DNA from: Oreohelix idahoensis
Lineage: Eukaryota > Mollusca > Gastropoda > Stylommatophora > Oreohelicidae
Direction of reading: 5' to 3'
DNA length: 64,000 nt
Assembly: GCA_024509875.1 (NCBI GenBank)
Contig: JAMPIV010017762.1
Span: 124,001-188,000, forward strand
Part shown: in pieces, positions 63,966-64,000 of the stretch
How the letters are laid out: each line of letters starts with the position of its first letter
How positions within the stretch are numbered: position 1 is the first letter of the stretch
Translations under genes and position numbers: made by a program
The notes under the pieces: generated by a model
Told to the model about the DNA's origin: nothing
What the model saw: the letters and a program-made list of their open reading frames with translations, nothing else
The model's database searches: none

Positions 63966-64000
63966 TATTTATTCTCCACATCTCCTATTTTGAGGTTACT

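Larger units (their letters stand above)
62180..64000 (+). mobile_element. Second RRM-bearing gypsy-type retrotransposon, rearranged
   Basis: A degraded Gag N-terminal part (about 62184-62620, beginning MSECRNRSTMPAGKNEYHK), an RRM split by a LINE-B insertion, and then RT sequence to the window edge. The gag RRM is joined directly to RT, so protease and the first half of RT are deleted. It continues beyond 64000. Confidence 0.8.

Overview
The window is eukaryotic, AT-rich, repeat-dominated intergenic DNA. The mix of LINE families with AP-type endonuclease and short microsatellite tails, tRNA-derived SINEs, hAT, pogo/Tigger and piggyBac relics, Ty3/gypsy-type LTR elements and a long C2H2 zinc-finger exon suggests an invertebrate, most plausibly a mollusc. 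That assignment is inference from repeat content; no species-diagnostic gene was found. I see no rRNA gene, genuine tRNA gene, CRISPR array or prokaryotic operon.

Layout. 0-13.5 kb: two minus-strand copies of an RNase H-encoding LINE (called family N here). The first is 5'-truncated and the second almost complete (ORF1 plus ORF2). Between them lie a GATA microsatellite, a charged ORF remnant, a LINE/SINE composite and an ORF1 from a second, divergent subfamily. 13.6-24.2 kb: nested debris, comprising a twice-occurring chimera of an unknown 349-bp sequence with a family-N endonuclease piece, hAT relics, interrupted LINE fragments, a tRNA-SINE with a MITE inside it, a 25-bp minisatellite and a piggyBac-like pseudogene. 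24.26-34.38 kb: a complete LTR retrotransposon (LTRs of about 0.83 kb, TG...CA ends, 5-bp GTGAT target duplication). Its Gag region has a long coiled coil and ends in an RNA recognition motif of the hnRNP H/F (quasi-RRM) type; most of pol is deleted, and a 2.35-kb Tigger transposon sits inside. 35.4-42 kb: two small inverted-repeat elements, then a minus-strand gypsy-type gag-protease-RT-RNase H ORF of 972 aa that lacks the RT fingers and the integrase. 43-49 kb: LINE fragments, an 82-bp tandem repeat, and a LINE sitting between two copies of one exon. 46.4-53.8 kb: a C2H2 zinc-finger gene with a small upstream exon, a terminal exon with about 15 fingers, one premature stop and a decaying, duplicated tail. 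54.5-62 kb: LINE insertions with clear target-site duplications. 62.2-64 kb: a second RRM-bearing gypsy-type element, its RRM split by a LINE insertion with a 14-bp target-site duplication.

How the parts relate. Almost every protein-coding stretch belongs to a transposable element, and most are broken. The only candidate host gene is the zinc-finger gene at 46.4-51.4 kb. The most interesting biology is the RRM-containing LTR-retrotransposon family, seen in two independent copies: it pairs coiled coil with RRM, a combination known from L1 ORF1p, and shows no CCHC knuckle. Family labels used below (N, and LINE-A to LINE-E) are my own, based on internal similarity within this window.
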